Positions 33,798-42,221 of a stretch of 64,000 nt of DNA are shown here, piece after piece. Positions within the stretch are counted from its first letter, which is position 1. Each line of letters begins with the position of its first letter. The notes beneath the pieces were generated by a model. The model was given only the letters and a program-made list of their open reading frames with translations. It ran no database searches and was not told the origin of the DNA. Location: positions 119,049-183,048 of the forward strand of contig NZ_JBATXG010000020.1 in NCBI RefSeq assembly GCF_049673105.1, read 5' to 3'. Source of the stretch: Castellaniella sp049673105 (GTDB lineage Bacteria; Pseudomonadota; Gammaproteobacteria; Burkholderiales; Burkholderiaceae_B). Made by a program: the position numbers and the translations under genes.

Positions 33798-34691
33798 TCA
33801 GGGCCTGATGCTGAGCGTCATGCCGACGGTCAGCGTCTCGCCTGGCGCCAGTGTTTGCAGGCCGGTGCCTGGAATGCCGGCGGCAGCCAGATTCACGGCG
33901 TCGCAGACGTGGGTGGCCGGCTCCACGCACAGATAGCGTCCGGCATTGCAGTGCAGCACCAGATGATCCAGCGGACCTCGGGCCTGCAGCGTCAGGCCTG
34001 GCCCATCGGACCAGATGATGTCGGCCTGACCCGGCCAGCCGGACAGGAATGTCGTCCAGGTGTGATCGCTGCGCTGCCAGCGGGTCTGGCGGTTCGGGCG
34101 CGGGAACAGGGCCAGTTCCTGATCGTGCGCCCAGTCCTTGCCGGCCAGGGTGTGGACGCTGCTGGCGGTGAAATAGGGATGCAGGCCCAGGCCCGCAGGC
34201 ATGGGCTGCGTGTCGTCGTTGCGCAGCGCCAGTTCGATATCCAGCTGGCCGTCAGCGGATAGCCGGATGGTCTGCTGCAGCGACCAGGCCCAGGGCCAGC
34301 CGTCTTCTCCTGCCAGAAGCCGCGTGCTCAGCGTCGCCTGGCTGGCGGTGGCGTCCAGCACATCCCAGGCCATGCGCTGAGCCTGCCCGTGCAAGGCATG
34401 CGCCTGTCCGTGCAGGGGCTGGATCCGGATCTCGCGGTCCGCCCAGTGCAGGCGGGCGTTACGAATGCGATTGGAAAACGGCGACAGAGGAAACAGGCCG
34501 CCTTTGGGCCACTCATGCGCCGGCCATGCCTGCGCCTGGATCGGCACCAGCCAGTCGCGTGGGCCGCCGGGCAGTTCGCTGATCCAGTCCAGAATGCGAC
34601 CGCCGGCGGCAGGCCCCACCCGCAGTCGATGCGGCCCTTGCGTCAGGGTCAGGCATTGCTGCGGGTTGGCGTCCATGTGATCAGGCATCAT
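33798..34691 (-). CDS. Aldose 1-epimerase-like protein
   Basis: Galactose-mutarotase-like beta-sandwich protein of 297 residues, likely interconverting sugar or uronate anomers. Supporting blocks are NRIRNARLHW, HGQAHALHGQ (a conserved histidine motif) and GLGLHPYF with the second catalytic histidine. A Glu in the late segment YLCVEPATH fits the catalytic base. It is the last gene of the ABC-transporter operon, 15 bases after the permease, which suggests it equilibrates imported substrate for uronate dehydrogenase. The start at 34691 is uncertain; an in-frame ATG at 34676 is an alternative. Confidence 0.8.
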   Translation of the reverse strand: MMPDHMDANPQQCLTLTQGPHRLRVGPAAGGRILDWISELPGGPRDWLVPIQAQAWPAHEWPKGGLFPLSPFSNRIRNARLHWADREIRIQPLHGQAHALHGQAQRMAWDVLDATASQATLSTRLLAGEDGWPWAWSLQQTIRLSADGQLDIELALRNDDTQPMPAGLGLHPYFTASSVHTLAGKDWAHDQELALFPRPNRQTRWQRSDHTWTTFLSGWPGQADIIWSDGPGLTLQARGPLDHLVLHCNAGRYLCVEPATHVCDAVNLAAAGIPGTGLQTLAPGETLTVGMTLSIRP

Positions 34692-34706
34692 GCCGATGTG
34701 CCTGGC

Positions 34707-35582
34707 TCACGCTTCACGCGGGGCTTCCTTGACCCGGCTGACCAGTTGGGTCGGGCTGACGAAGCGCAGGGCGATCAACACCCAGACCATGGTGATGGCC
34801 ATGTAGATCATGGCCATGGCGTCGATGGCCTGCGGCGCTCGTACGCCCGTCGAGAACACGGCGTAATACAGCGCCACCACCAGCGTCTGGGAATCGGGTC
34901 CGGCGGTGAAGAAGGTCAGCTCGAACAGACTGATGGTGCGGACCAGCACCAACAGGCCGGCGGCCAGCATGCCCGGCACCAGCAAGGGGGCCAGCACATG
35001 GCGGAAATACTGAAAGGTATTGGCGCCGAAGATGCGGGCGGCGGATTCCAGGCCGGGATCGATCTGTTCGATGAAGGGCGTCATCACCAGGATCACGAAG
35101 GGCAGGGCGGGCACCAGGTTGGACAGAATGACGCCGGCCAGCGTGCCGCCCACGCCGATTTGATACATGGCCGTGGCCATGGGGATCCCGTAGGTGACGG
35201 GTGGCACCAGCATGGGGATGATGATCAGCAGCATCACCAGTCGCTTGCCGGGGAAACGGGCACGGGCCAGCGCATAGGCCGCCGGCACGCCCAGCACGAT
35301 GGCCAGGATCACCACTGCGGCGACGACCTGCAGGGTGACGACCAGGATGTGGGCCAACTGGAATTCATCCCAGGCGCGACCGTACCAGTCCAGCGTGAAG
35401 CCTTCGGGCAGCAGGGTGCCGAACCAGCGGGTGGCGACGGAATTGACCATCACGGTGAGGATCATGAAGACGACGTTCAGCAGGAAGAATCCCATGACCG
35501 TCCAGACCGTGGCGCGCCAGAGCCAGCCCCAGCGTCGCTGGGCCGCATGGGCTGCGTGTGTAGTGGATTGCATGTGTATCAC
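34707..35582 (-). CDS. ABC transporter permease (PotC-like)
   Basis: A 291-residue inner-membrane permease of the polyamine/iron/phosphonate branch (binding-protein-dependent transport component). Six hydrophobic segments are evident. The EAA loop region reads LESAARIFGANTFQYFRHVLAPLLVPGM, which docks on the ATPase. Its first bases overlap the other permease gene by four bases. Part of SBP-ATPase-permease-permease-epimerase. The island context predicts a hexuronate or aldarate substrate, although the family is usually linked to polyamines or iron; this is inference. Confidence 0.87.
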   Translation of the reverse strand: MIHMQSTTHAAHAAQRRWGWLWRATVWTVMGFFLLNVVFMILTVMVNSVATRWFGTLLPEGFTLDWYGRAWDEFQLAHILVVTLQVVAAVVILAIVLGVPAAYALARARFPGKRLVMLLIIIPMLVPPVTYGIPMATAMYQIGVGGTLAGVILSNLVPALPFVILVMTPFIEQIDPGLESAARIFGANTFQYFRHVLAPLLVPGMLAAGLLVLVRTISLFELTFFTAGPDSQTLVVALYYAVFSTGVRAPQAIDAMAMIYMAITMVWVLIALRFVSPTQLVSRVKEAPREA

Positions 35583-36454
35583 CCTTTGCCGCTGGTGGCC
35601 GGACCGGTATAGAAGGCCCGCCGGAATGCGAAGATCGCGCAGACGATCAGCAACTGCGCAAACCCCATGACGATGGCGATGGCCGAGGCCATGCCGTAGT
35701 CGTACTTTTCAAAGGCCGCCTCGTACGCGGCGATGGAAATCACGCGTGTCGGGCCTGCCGGCGCGCCCAGCAGGATGGCCGACGGAAAGACGGCGAACGT
35801 CTGCACGAAGGACAGGGCGGCTGCCATGCTCAGCCCCGGCACCAGCAAAGGCAGGTAGATCAGGCGAAACTGCTGCCAGGGACTCGCGCCCAGCGTGCCG
35901 GCTGCCTTGGCCAGGGTGGGGTCGATCCCGGAGATATAGGACAGAGTCAGCAGGAAGACGAAAGGAAAGTCCGAGATCACCAGGGAAATCAGCACCCCCC
36001 AGTAATTGTGTGTCAGGCGGACTTCCTGGTTGTACAGATGCAGGCCCTGAACGAATTGCGAGAACCAGCCCACCGGGCTGTAGAACGTCAGCATGCCGTC
36101 GGCGATCAGCACCGTGCCTAGCGTAATGGGGATGACCAGAATGGTGGTGACGATGCGCTGTTTACGGCTGTTGCGGCGCAGGGAAAAGGCGACCGGCACG
36201 GCCATCCCGATATTGATCAGGGTTGCGGGCGCAGCCAGCTTGAAGGTCGTCCACAAGGTCCCCCATTCTGTCGACGTCGTGAAGAAATGCAGATAGTTGG
36301 ACCAGATGCTGCCGCCTTCCATGGGCTGGAAGGAAATCACGACCCCATAGAGAAACGGATACACGAATAAGGCCAGCAGCACCACCGTGGCTGGGGCGGC
36401 CAGCCAGCCGCGCCGATCCCCCCTGGGCGCCAGGGCAAGGTCTGCGGTGCTCAT
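35579..36454 (-). CDS. ABC transporter permease (PotB-like)
   Basis: A 291-residue permease with six predicted helices, partner of the previous one. The start ATG overlaps the ATPase stop by four bases. The EAA-type loop reads LAKAAGTLGASPWQQFRLIYLPLLVPGL. It begins MSTADLALAPRGDRRGW and enters the membrane at LAAPATVVLLALFVYPFLYGV, typical of PotB/AfuB proteins. Confidence 0.87.
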   Translation of the reverse strand: MSTADLALAPRGDRRGWLAAPATVVLLALFVYPFLYGVVISFQPMEGGSIWSNYLHFFTTSTEWGTLWTTFKLAAPATLINIGMAVPVAFSLRRNSRKQRIVTTILVIPITLGTVLIADGMLTFYSPVGWFSQFVQGLHLYNQEVRLTHNYWGVLISLVISDFPFVFLLTLSYISGIDPTLAKAAGTLGASPWQQFRLIYLPLLVPGLSMAAALSFVQTFAVFPSAILLGAPAGPTRVISIAAYEAAFEKYDYGMASAIAIVMGFAQLLIVCAIFAFRRAFYTGPATSGKG

Positions 36455-37530
36455 GCCGCCTCCGCATAGGCCAGGACGCGATCGGCGGGAATGTGCAGGC
36501 GAATCTGGTCGCCGGGCTGAAAATCCCCGCTCAAGCGCACGAACAATTCGCCGATGCTGCTGGTGACGACCAACAGGGAACTGCGACCGCCGAATTCAAG
36601 GTGCCGGACGGTGGCGTCGATGCAGTTGGTCTGGCGGTCGCCGGCGATCTCGAAATCATCGGGTCGTATGGCGACAGCCACGGTCTGGGTGCCGGTCGGC
36701 ACGGACAGGGCGGTGCCGTGCAGCGAAATCTGCTGCTGGCTGACGGTGATCCGGTCGGCTTCCAGGTGCGTGACCTGGAACGTGAGGACGTTGCGGTACC
36801 CCATGAAGCGCGCCACGTGCAGATTGCGGGGCTGACCATAGACCTCGCGCGGGGTGCCGACTTGCTGGACGCTGCCGGCGCGCATGACGACGATGCGGTC
36901 GGCCATCGATAGCGCCTCGTCCTGGTCGTGAGTGACGTAGATCGTGGCGCGTTCCAGCTGGCGGTGGATGCGGCGGATCTCTGCGCGCATTTCCACGCGC
37001 AGCTTGGCGTCCAGATTCGACAGGGGTTCATCCATCAGGATGACGGGCGGTTCGATGACGATAGCGCGCGCGATGGCTACGCGCTGCTGTTGTCCGCCAG
37101 ACAGCTGGCCGGGCAGCTTGCCTTCGTGGCCTTCCAGTTGCACCAGGGTCAGCGCTGACTTGACCCGTTGGGCGATTTCCGTTTTGGGTGTGCCCCGCAT
37201 GCGCAGGCCGAAGCCGACGTTGTCGCGGACCGACATGTGCGGAAACAGAGCATAGTTCTGAAATACCATTCCGAAGCCGCGCCGCTCGGGCGGCAGCACG
37301 TCGATACGGGTGTCGTCCAGCCAGATGCTGCCCGAACTCAGTTCGGCCAGACCCGCCAGGCAGTTCAGCGCCGTCGATTTGCCGCAGCCGGATGGGCCCA
37401 GCAGAGCGATGAATTCGCCCCGCTGGATGTCCAGGCTGAGGTCGCTCAGGGCGGCGACCGTCGAACCGGATGCCGTGGGGTATTGCCGCCCGACGCCGTC
37501 TAGCCGCAGCTGTTGGAAAGATTCATTCAT
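36451..37530 (-). CDS. ABC transporter ATP-binding protein (PotA/MalK-like)
   Basis: A 359-residue ATPase. Walker A is GPSGCGKST, the Q-loop MVFQNYALFPHMSV, the signature LSGGQQQR, Walker B VILMDEPLSNLDAKLR and the H-loop YVTHDQDEAL. A C-terminal TOBE domain (about 275-355) is typical of the MalK/PotA branch. The ATG at 37530 gives MNESFQQLRLDG; upstream in-frame residues lack support. It sits 68 bases after the SBP gene with a GC hairpin between, and overlaps the first permease. Confidence 0.92.
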   Translation of the reverse strand: MNESFQQLRLDGVGRQYPTASGSTVAALSDLSLDIQRGEFIALLGPSGCGKSTALNCLAGLAELSSGSIWLDDTRIDVLPPERRGFGMVFQNYALFPHMSVRDNVGFGLRMRGTPKTEIAQRVKSALTLVQLEGHEGKLPGQLSGGQQQRVAIARAIVIEPPVILMDEPLSNLDAKLRVEMRAEIRRIHRQLERATIYVTHDQDEALSMADRIVVMRAGSVQQVGTPREVYGQPRNLHVARFMGYRNVLTFQVTHLEADRITVSQQQISLHGTALSVPTGTQTVAVAIRPDDFEIAGDRQTNCIDATVRHLEFGGRSSLLVVTSSIGELFVRLSGDFQPGDQIRLHIPADRVLAYAEAA

Positions 37531-37556
37531 ATCGCAAAATCCAGGGGAAAGACAGG

Positions 37557-37583
37557 CCGCCCGCACCCGTCAGGGGCGGGCGG
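37557..37583 (-). other. Intergenic hairpin after the SBP gene
   Basis: Arms CCGCCCGC and GCGGGCGG with an 11-base loop, lying between the SBP stop and the ATPase start. No T-tract follows. Such hairpins commonly protect the SBP message and give it excess expression. Confidence 0.5.
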
Positions 37584-37598
37584 GTTCATCAGGCGGGC

Positions 37599-38771
37599 TT
37601 ACTTCTTCAGGGCGCCGATATCGGTATCCCATTTATGGAAGGCTTCCACCATCGCCTTGGCGTCCAGCGGCACGGCGCTGGGGCGGCGGGCCGTCAGTTC
37701 CTCGTATTCAGGACGACCGTATTTTTCGATGATCTCCTGGCTTTCCTTGGGCGCGGCGGATAGCGGGACGTCGCGAATGGCCGGGCCGGGATAGAAGTAG
37801 CCGGAATCGTAGGTCATGGCCTGCTGCTTGGGCTGCATCATGAAATCCATCAGCTTGAACAGGACTTCCTGCTTTTCCGGGGACACGCCTTTGGGGATGA
37901 CCATGTAGTGAGCGTCATTGACCCAGGTGAAGTTTTCAAAGGCCTGGATCTTGAAGTCTGCCGGCACGATGCCCAGGGCGCGCGGATTGATGTCCCAGCC
38001 CGTGACGGTCGCCGTCATGGTGCGGCTGCCCTGGCCCAGTTCTTTCATCACCGCCGAGGTGCCGCCCGGATAGTAGGGCACGCATTCGTTCAGTTCTTTC
38101 AGGAACTTCCAGGTGTTGTCCCAGCCATTGATGGGATCATAGGGATCCTTGTCGCCCAACAGATAGGGCAGGCCCATCAGGAAGGTGCGGCCCGGCCCGG
38201 AATTGGCGGGACGGGCATACAGGAACTGGCCTGGGTTGGCCTGGCACCAGGCCAGCAGTTCAGCGGGGGTCTTGGGCGGATTCTTGACTTTGTCCGGGTT
38301 GTATTCCAGCAGCGGACCGGATTGCATGAAGCTGACTTCCAGGCCGTAGCCTTTGGCCAGTTCCTGCATGCGGGCGGCATTGCGGTGGTATTTGGTCAGG
38401 ATGTCCTTGAACTTATCCTGGTGGTCGGGCAGCAGCTTGAGCCACAGATCCTGTTCGATGCCTGCAGCCAGAGCGTCGGTGCCGGTCAGCACCAGGTCGA
38501 TATCCGCACGCTTGGCGTTTTGCATGGCCTTGATCTTGCCCGGAATCTGCGGCGCCGGCGCATTGGTAAAGGTCATGCTGGACACCAGATCCGGGTTCTG
38601 GTCGCGGAAGGCTTCCAACGCCTTTTGCGTCACGGCCAGATTGCCGGCCACGTCCACGATATTGAGCGCGACGGGGGCGGCATGCGCCGAAAAAGCGGCG
38701 CATGCCAGCGCCAGGGCGCCTGCCAGTGCGTGAAATCGCACTGGCAGCGTGGTCTGCTGATTGCTTTTCAT
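37599..38771 (-). CDS. ABC transporter periplasmic substrate-binding protein (type 2, PotD/AfuA-like)
   Basis: A 390-residue secreted binding protein. The signal peptide ends ...AFSAHA-AP after LAGALALACAA. The mature part has the extracellular solute-binding fold: LNIVDVAGNLAVTQKALEAFRDQNPD near the N-terminus, ADIDLVLTGTDALAAGIEQDLW, and WVNDAHYMVIPKGVSPEKQEVLFKLMDFMM near the C-terminus. The ATG at 38771 has GGAGA 8 bases upstream. First gene of the ABC operon with operator site 3 upstream and site 4 farther up. The ligand is probably a uronate or aldarate by context only. Confidence 0.86.
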   Translation of the reverse strand: MKSNQQTTLPVRFHALAGALALACAAFSAHAAPVALNIVDVAGNLAVTQKALEAFRDQNPDLVSSMTFTNAPAPQIPGKIKAMQNAKRADIDLVLTGTDALAAGIEQDLWLKLLPDHQDKFKDILTKYHRNAARMQELAKGYGLEVSFMQSGPLLEYNPDKVKNPPKTPAELLAWCQANPGQFLYARPANSGPGRTFLMGLPYLLGDKDPYDPINGWDNTWKFLKELNECVPYYPGGTSAVMKELGQGSRTMTATVTGWDINPRALGIVPADFKIQAFENFTWVNDAHYMVIPKGVSPEKQEVLFKLMDFMMQPKQQAMTYDSGYFYPGPAIRDVPLSAAPKESQEIIEKYGRPEYEELTARRPSAVPLDAKAMVEAFHKWDTDIGALKK

Positions 38772-38835
38772 GGGTTTGTCTCCTTGGGTATTCACCGGTT
38801 AGGGTAAAGGTCGGTTTATCGGTCCTTCCTTATAA

Positions 38836-38848
38836 GTCATCATATAAC
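38836..38848 (-). promoter_or_regulatory. Operator site 3 (upstream of ABC operon)
   Basis: Minus-strand GTTATATGATGAC matches GTYRTAYGAYRAC at every position, 65 bases upstream of the SBP start. It is flanked by TATAAG, which could be part of the -10 region, so binding would block transcription. Confidence 0.72.
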
Positions 38849-39018
38849 TTAGATCGGTATCCGAACAGGAGATTTTTTCGTTCATCCAGGGAAGCAACAG
38901 GCTCTATCGTTGTGTTTCTCCTGCAAGTAATTGATTATGAATATATTTTCTGATTCCTGCCGAAATATCAGTATATTCCCTAATAAGCAGGGATGAATTC
39001 AATTCTGGATATTTTCTT

Positions 39019-39031
39019 GTTGTATGACATC
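39019..39031 (+). promoter_or_regulatory. Operator site 4 (distal site in the SBP-tctA intergenic region)
   Basis: GTTGTATGACATC matches the consensus at 12 of 13 positions (mismatch at position 12). It lies 171 bases from site 3 and could allow looping, or be a degenerate site. It closely resembles the site upstream of gudD2. Confidence 0.45.
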
Positions 39032-39046
39032 GTCGGTGCGCAGTCT

Positions 39047-39083
39047 GGCGCCCCCGGCAGGAAGTCTCTTGGCCGGGGGCGCC
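39047..39083 (-). terminator. Hairpin at the end of the tct operon
   Basis: Perfect 12-bp arms GGCGCCCCCGGC (39047-39058) and GCCGGGGGCGCC (39072-39083), just past the tctA stop. No clear T-tract follows on the minus strand, so it may terminate weakly or stabilise the message. Confidence 0.6.
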
Positions 39084-39091
39084 GATCGAGT

Positions 39092-40582
39092 TCAGCGAGG
39101 TTGTCGCGATTGATACAGGCTCCAGAGTATCGAGGCCAGCGACAGGGCCAGGAAAGTGGCCGAGATCGGGTTGCTCAGGAATCCGGTGAAATTGCCGTCG
39201 GACAATTGCAGTCCCCGACGCAGATTGGTTTCCGCCATGGGTCCCAGGATGAAGCCGATGATGAAAGGGGGCAGGCTGATGCCGACTTTCAGGAAACCAT
39301 AGCCGATCAGGCCGAACAGCAGGATGGTCCAGACATCGAACATGCTGTTGCCCAGACCGAAGGCGCCCACGACGCACAGGACCAGGATGATGGGCAGCAG
39401 GATGTGTTTGGGCACGGCCAGCAGCTTGATGAAGATGCGCAGGCCGTAGAATTCGCACACCAGCATCATGATGGTGGACAGGACCAGGGCGACAAAGATC
39501 GTATAGACCAGCGCGCCCTGGGTCACGAACAGCAGGGGACCGGGTTGGATGCCTTGAATCATGAAGCCGCCCAACATGACGGCGGTTACCGCATCGCCCG
39601 GAATGCCCAGCGTCAGCAAGGGCACCATCGCGCCGCCGATGGACGCGTTGTTTGCGGTTTCTGATGCGACCACGCCGTCCATGATGCCCGTGCCGAATTT
39701 TTCCGGATGCTTGGATCGGTTCTTGGCGACGATATAGGACACGATGTTCGAGGTGCCGCCGCCGATGCCGGGCAGGATGCCGATGCTGGTGCCGATCACC
39801 GAGGAGCGGATGAAATTTCCGGTCTGGCCGAAAAATTCCTGCAGGGAAAAACCGAATCCCTTGACGTTTTTCATACTGATGACGCCGATGGATGCCTTTT
39901 GCTCGTGCTTGACGGTTTCAGCGACCTTGATGATTTCCGAGATGGCGAACAGACCGATCAGCACGGTCAGGATCTGGAAGCCGCCGTTCAGGTCGGCGTA
40001 GCCAAAGGTAAACCGGGTGATGGCGTCCACCGGCGCGATGCCGACCGTGGCAAACGCGAAACCCACGACGCCGGAAAAAATGCCCTTGATCATGGATCCG
40101 CTGGCCAGCGTCGCGATCAGGGTCAGGGAAAAAACGGCGATGGCAAAGTATTCATGCGGCCCGAATTTCAGGGCGACCTTGGCCAGTGTCGGGGCGATGA
40201 ACACCAGGGCGGCGATGCTGAATATCGTGCCGAGAAAGGAAAACACGATGCCTGCGCCCAGCGCTTTGACGGCCTCGCCTTTTTCCATCATCGGGGCGCC
40301 GTCGAATGTGGTGGCGATGGAAGACGGCGTGCCGGGGATCTTCAGCAAAATCGCTGAAATCAGGCCGCCGGATGTGCCGCCTACGAACAGGGCGACCAGC
40401 AGCGAGATGCCGGCGCCGGGACTCAGGGTGTAGGTGATGGGCAGGAACAGGGCGACCGCCATGGTCGAGGTCAGGCCGGGGATCGCTCCGAAAATGATGC
40501 CGACGATGGTGCCGAACAGCACCAGTCCGAAGACCTGGAAGGTGAAGACCGCGTCGAGGCCTTGCTGAAGCATGGATAGCAT
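39092..40582 (-). CDS. tctA: Tripartite tricarboxylate transporter, large membrane subunit TctA
   Basis: Main transport subunit, 496 residues with about 12 helices. TctA hallmarks are GAIPGLTSTMAVALFLPITY, GGTSGGLISAILLKIPGTPSSIATTFDG, GILPGIGGGTSNIVSYIVAKNRSK and MVPLLTLGIPGDAVTAVMLGGF. The ATG at 40582 follows AGGAGA; open frame farther upstream is antisense to nothing useful and overlaps tctB in another frame. Last gene of talrD2-tctC-tctB-tctA. Works with the TctC binding protein for secondary, ion-coupled uptake, here probably of an aldarate. Confidence 0.92.
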   Translation of the reverse strand: MLSMLQQGLDAVFTFQVFGLVLFGTIVGIIFGAIPGLTSTMAVALFLPITYTLSPGAGISLLVALFVGGTSGGLISAILLKIPGTPSSIATTFDGAPMMEKGEAVKALGAGIVFSFLGTIFSIAALVFIAPTLAKVALKFGPHEYFAIAVFSLTLIATLASGSMIKGIFSGVVGFAFATVGIAPVDAITRFTFGYADLNGGFQILTVLIGLFAISEIIKVAETVKHEQKASIGVISMKNVKGFGFSLQEFFGQTGNFIRSSVIGTSIGILPGIGGGTSNIVSYIVAKNRSKHPEKFGTGIMDGVVASETANNASIGGAMVPLLTLGIPGDAVTAVMLGGFMIQGIQPGPLLFVTQGALVYTIFVALVLSTIMMLVCEFYGLRIFIKLLAVPKHILLPIILVLCVVGAFGLGNSMFDVWTILLFGLIGYGFLKVGISLPPFIIGFILGPMAETNLRRGLQLSDGNFTGFLSNPISATFLALSLASILWSLYQSRQPR

Positions 40583-40593
40583 GAGGAGCTCTC

Positions 40594-41076
40594 CTAGAAC
40601 CCGAAGATGCCGGCGGGCAGCACCATGTCGAAGGCATATCTGAAAATGGCATAGGTGATGCCGGACGTCAGCACGGCGATCAGCGCGTACAGGGGCAGGT
40701 TCGGTTTCTTGGCGGCGGGGGTCAGCATGGTGAACTGGATCACCAAGTAGGCGACGGTCGACAGCAGGAACCCGACCGGCTCCAGAAGAGCCACGTAGGC
40801 GACGATCAGGGCGATGGTCTTGAAGACGGTCCGCTGATCGGTCCGGGCTTCCTGATCCGTCTCGCTGGCCGCCATGTTTCTGGCTGTCGCCAGCTGCAGG
40901 ATGCCCAGCAGACACATGATGAGGCTGAGCACGTAGGGGACGAAAGATGCATCCACGAAGCCATACTGATTCTTGACGTGCGGGATCTGGCTGGTCAGGG
41001 TCATGTATCCCAGGCCGGATGCCAGCATGATGGCGCCGACGATGAATTCGCGCTTTTTAAGCCTGTCCATAAGCAT
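40594..41076 (-). CDS. tctB: Tripartite tricarboxylate transporter, small membrane subunit TctB
   Basis: A 160-residue protein with four predicted helices, typical of the poorly conserved TctB family: FIVGAIMLASGLGYMTLT, FVPYVLSLIMCLLGILQL, LIVAYVALLEPVGFLLSTVAYLV and LPLYALIAVLTSGITYAIFRYAF. It ends 11 bases before tctA. The start may be the ATG at 41076 or the in-frame ATG at 41070. Identification rests largely on its place between tctC and tctA. Confidence 0.88.
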   Translation of the reverse strand: MLMDRLKKREFIVGAIMLASGLGYMTLTSQIPHVKNQYGFVDASFVPYVLSLIMCLLGILQLATARNMAASETDQEARTDQRTVFKTIALIVAYVALLEPVGFLLSTVAYLVIQFTMLTPAAKKPNLPLYALIAVLTSGITYAIFRYAFDMVLPAGIFGF

Positions 41077-41101
41077 AGGGTTCCGAAATCTGGAAGGAGG
41101 G

Positions 41102-41160
41102 CGGGAGCTGCGCTCCCGATGCTGCGCCCGCGCCGCCGGTAGGGCGGTTGCGGCGGGCGC
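41102..41160 (-). other. Two hairpins in the tctC-tctB gap
   Basis: CGGGAGC/GCTCCCG with a 3-base loop (41102-41118), then GCGCCCGC/GCGGGCGC arms (41124-41131 and 41153-41160) around an inner CCGCC/GGCGG stem. They follow the tctC stop and likely separate high SBP expression from lower membrane-subunit expression. Confidence 0.55.
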
Positions 41161-41177
41161 TGGGCGTGCGCAGCGGC

Positions 41178-42152
41178 TTAGCGTTGTCGCAGCAGGTCCT
41201 TGTACTGCATCAGATCGGTGCGGATTTCATTGAGCTTCTGGACGGCGGCATCGGTGGGATAGAAAGTGACCGGCTGCTTGAAGCCGTCTTCCAGCGCCTT
41301 GGCGTAGCCAGGGTCCTGGGTGATCTTTTCCATGATGTCGGACATTTTCTTCACGATGGCCGGGTCCGTGCCCTTTGGAAAGGCAATGACGTAAGGCTTG
41401 GTCATGTCCAGCTTGATGCCCTGTTCGTCGAAGGTCTTGATGTCGCCCAGCAGGGGATTGGGCGTGCTGCTGTACTGGGCCACCATGGCCATGTCGCCGG
41501 TTTTTTGATAATCCTGCACCGCGCCGTAGGAGATCGAGGCCAGACCGATGCGCCCGCCCAGCAGCGAGGTGATCTTGTCGGATGCCGAGCCGACGTCGAC
41601 GAACTTCATCGTGATGCCGGCTGCTTTCTGGAACATCAGCCCTTGCAGGTGGGAAAAGCCGCCGAATTCCGTGCCGTAGATGACGGACCCCTCGGCGGCC
41701 TTGGATTTGGACACGACGTCGCCGACGGTTTTCAGACCGGATTCCTTGCCCGCGACGAGCACCACGCTCTTGTCGACGGCGGGAATGCTGGAGATGGCCA
41801 GTTTGTCATCGAACTTATAGTCGATCAGGCCCGAGACCTCGTTGACGATCAGGAATCCGATATGGCCGAACAGCATCGTGTTGCCGTCCGGTTGAGCGGT
41901 TTGCACCTTGTTCATCGCCATGGTGCCGCCGCCGCCGTTCATATTGGTGACGATCATCGTGGTGCCCGTCATCTTTTCAAAGTACCGGGCCATGGTGCGG
42001 GCGTTGAAATCGGTGTCGCCGCCAGCGCCTGCCGGGACGACGACCTGAATGGGTTTGCTGGGCCATGCATCGGCAGCCTGAGAGGCCAGCGGGAGAGCTG
42101 CAGTCAGGGCGGCAATCAGGGTGCCGAGGGCATAGTGTCGGATGGGGGTCAT
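41178..42152 (-). CDS. tctC: Tripartite tricarboxylate transporter substrate-binding protein (Bug/TctC family)
   Basis: A 324-residue periplasmic binding protein with signal peptide ending ...PLASQA-AD. The mature N-terminus reads WPSKPIQVVVPAGAGGDTDFNARTMARYF, the Bug-family hallmark. YGTEFGGFSHLQGLMFQKAAGI lies in the ligand domain. It sits 69 bases downstream of the second talarate-type dehydratase and upstream of tctB-tctA. Bug proteins bind carboxylates, so an aldarate ligand is plausible but unproven. Confidence 0.9.
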   Translation of the reverse strand: MTPIRHYALGTLIAALTAALPLASQAADAWPSKPIQVVVPAGAGGDTDFNARTMARYFEKMTGTTMIVTNMNGGGGTMAMNKVQTAQPDGNTMLFGHIGFLIVNEVSGLIDYKFDDKLAISSIPAVDKSVVLVAGKESGLKTVGDVVSKSKAAEGSVIYGTEFGGFSHLQGLMFQKAAGITMKFVDVGSASDKITSLLGGRIGLASISYGAVQDYQKTGDMAMVAQYSSTPNPLLGDIKTFDEQGIKLDMTKPYVIAFPKGTDPAIVKKMSDIMEKITQDPGYAKALEDGFKQPVTFYPTDAAVQKLNEIRTDLMQYKDLLRQR

Positions 42153-42221
42153 GTCTCTTCTCCTCGAGTGGGTGCTGCTGGGTAGGGGTGGAAAGCTTTG
42201 GTTTTGAATGAGCGTGGTGGT

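Larger units (their letters stand above)
38772..39091. other. AT-rich regulatory region between the SBP gene and tctA
   Basis: 320 bases without a gene. It holds operator site 3 near the SBP, operator site 4, and the tctA-side hairpin. An imperfect dyad with arms GAATATA...CTGAT (38939-38954) and ATCAG-TATATTC (38967-38978) is also present. Base composition is much more AT-rich than the flanking genes. Confidence 0.6.

Noticed and set aside
34389..35612. Plus-strand frame rich in His, Asp, Gln and Gly
   Set aside because: Looks like a metal-binding repeat protein but is antisense to the aldose epimerase and a permease with clear motifs.
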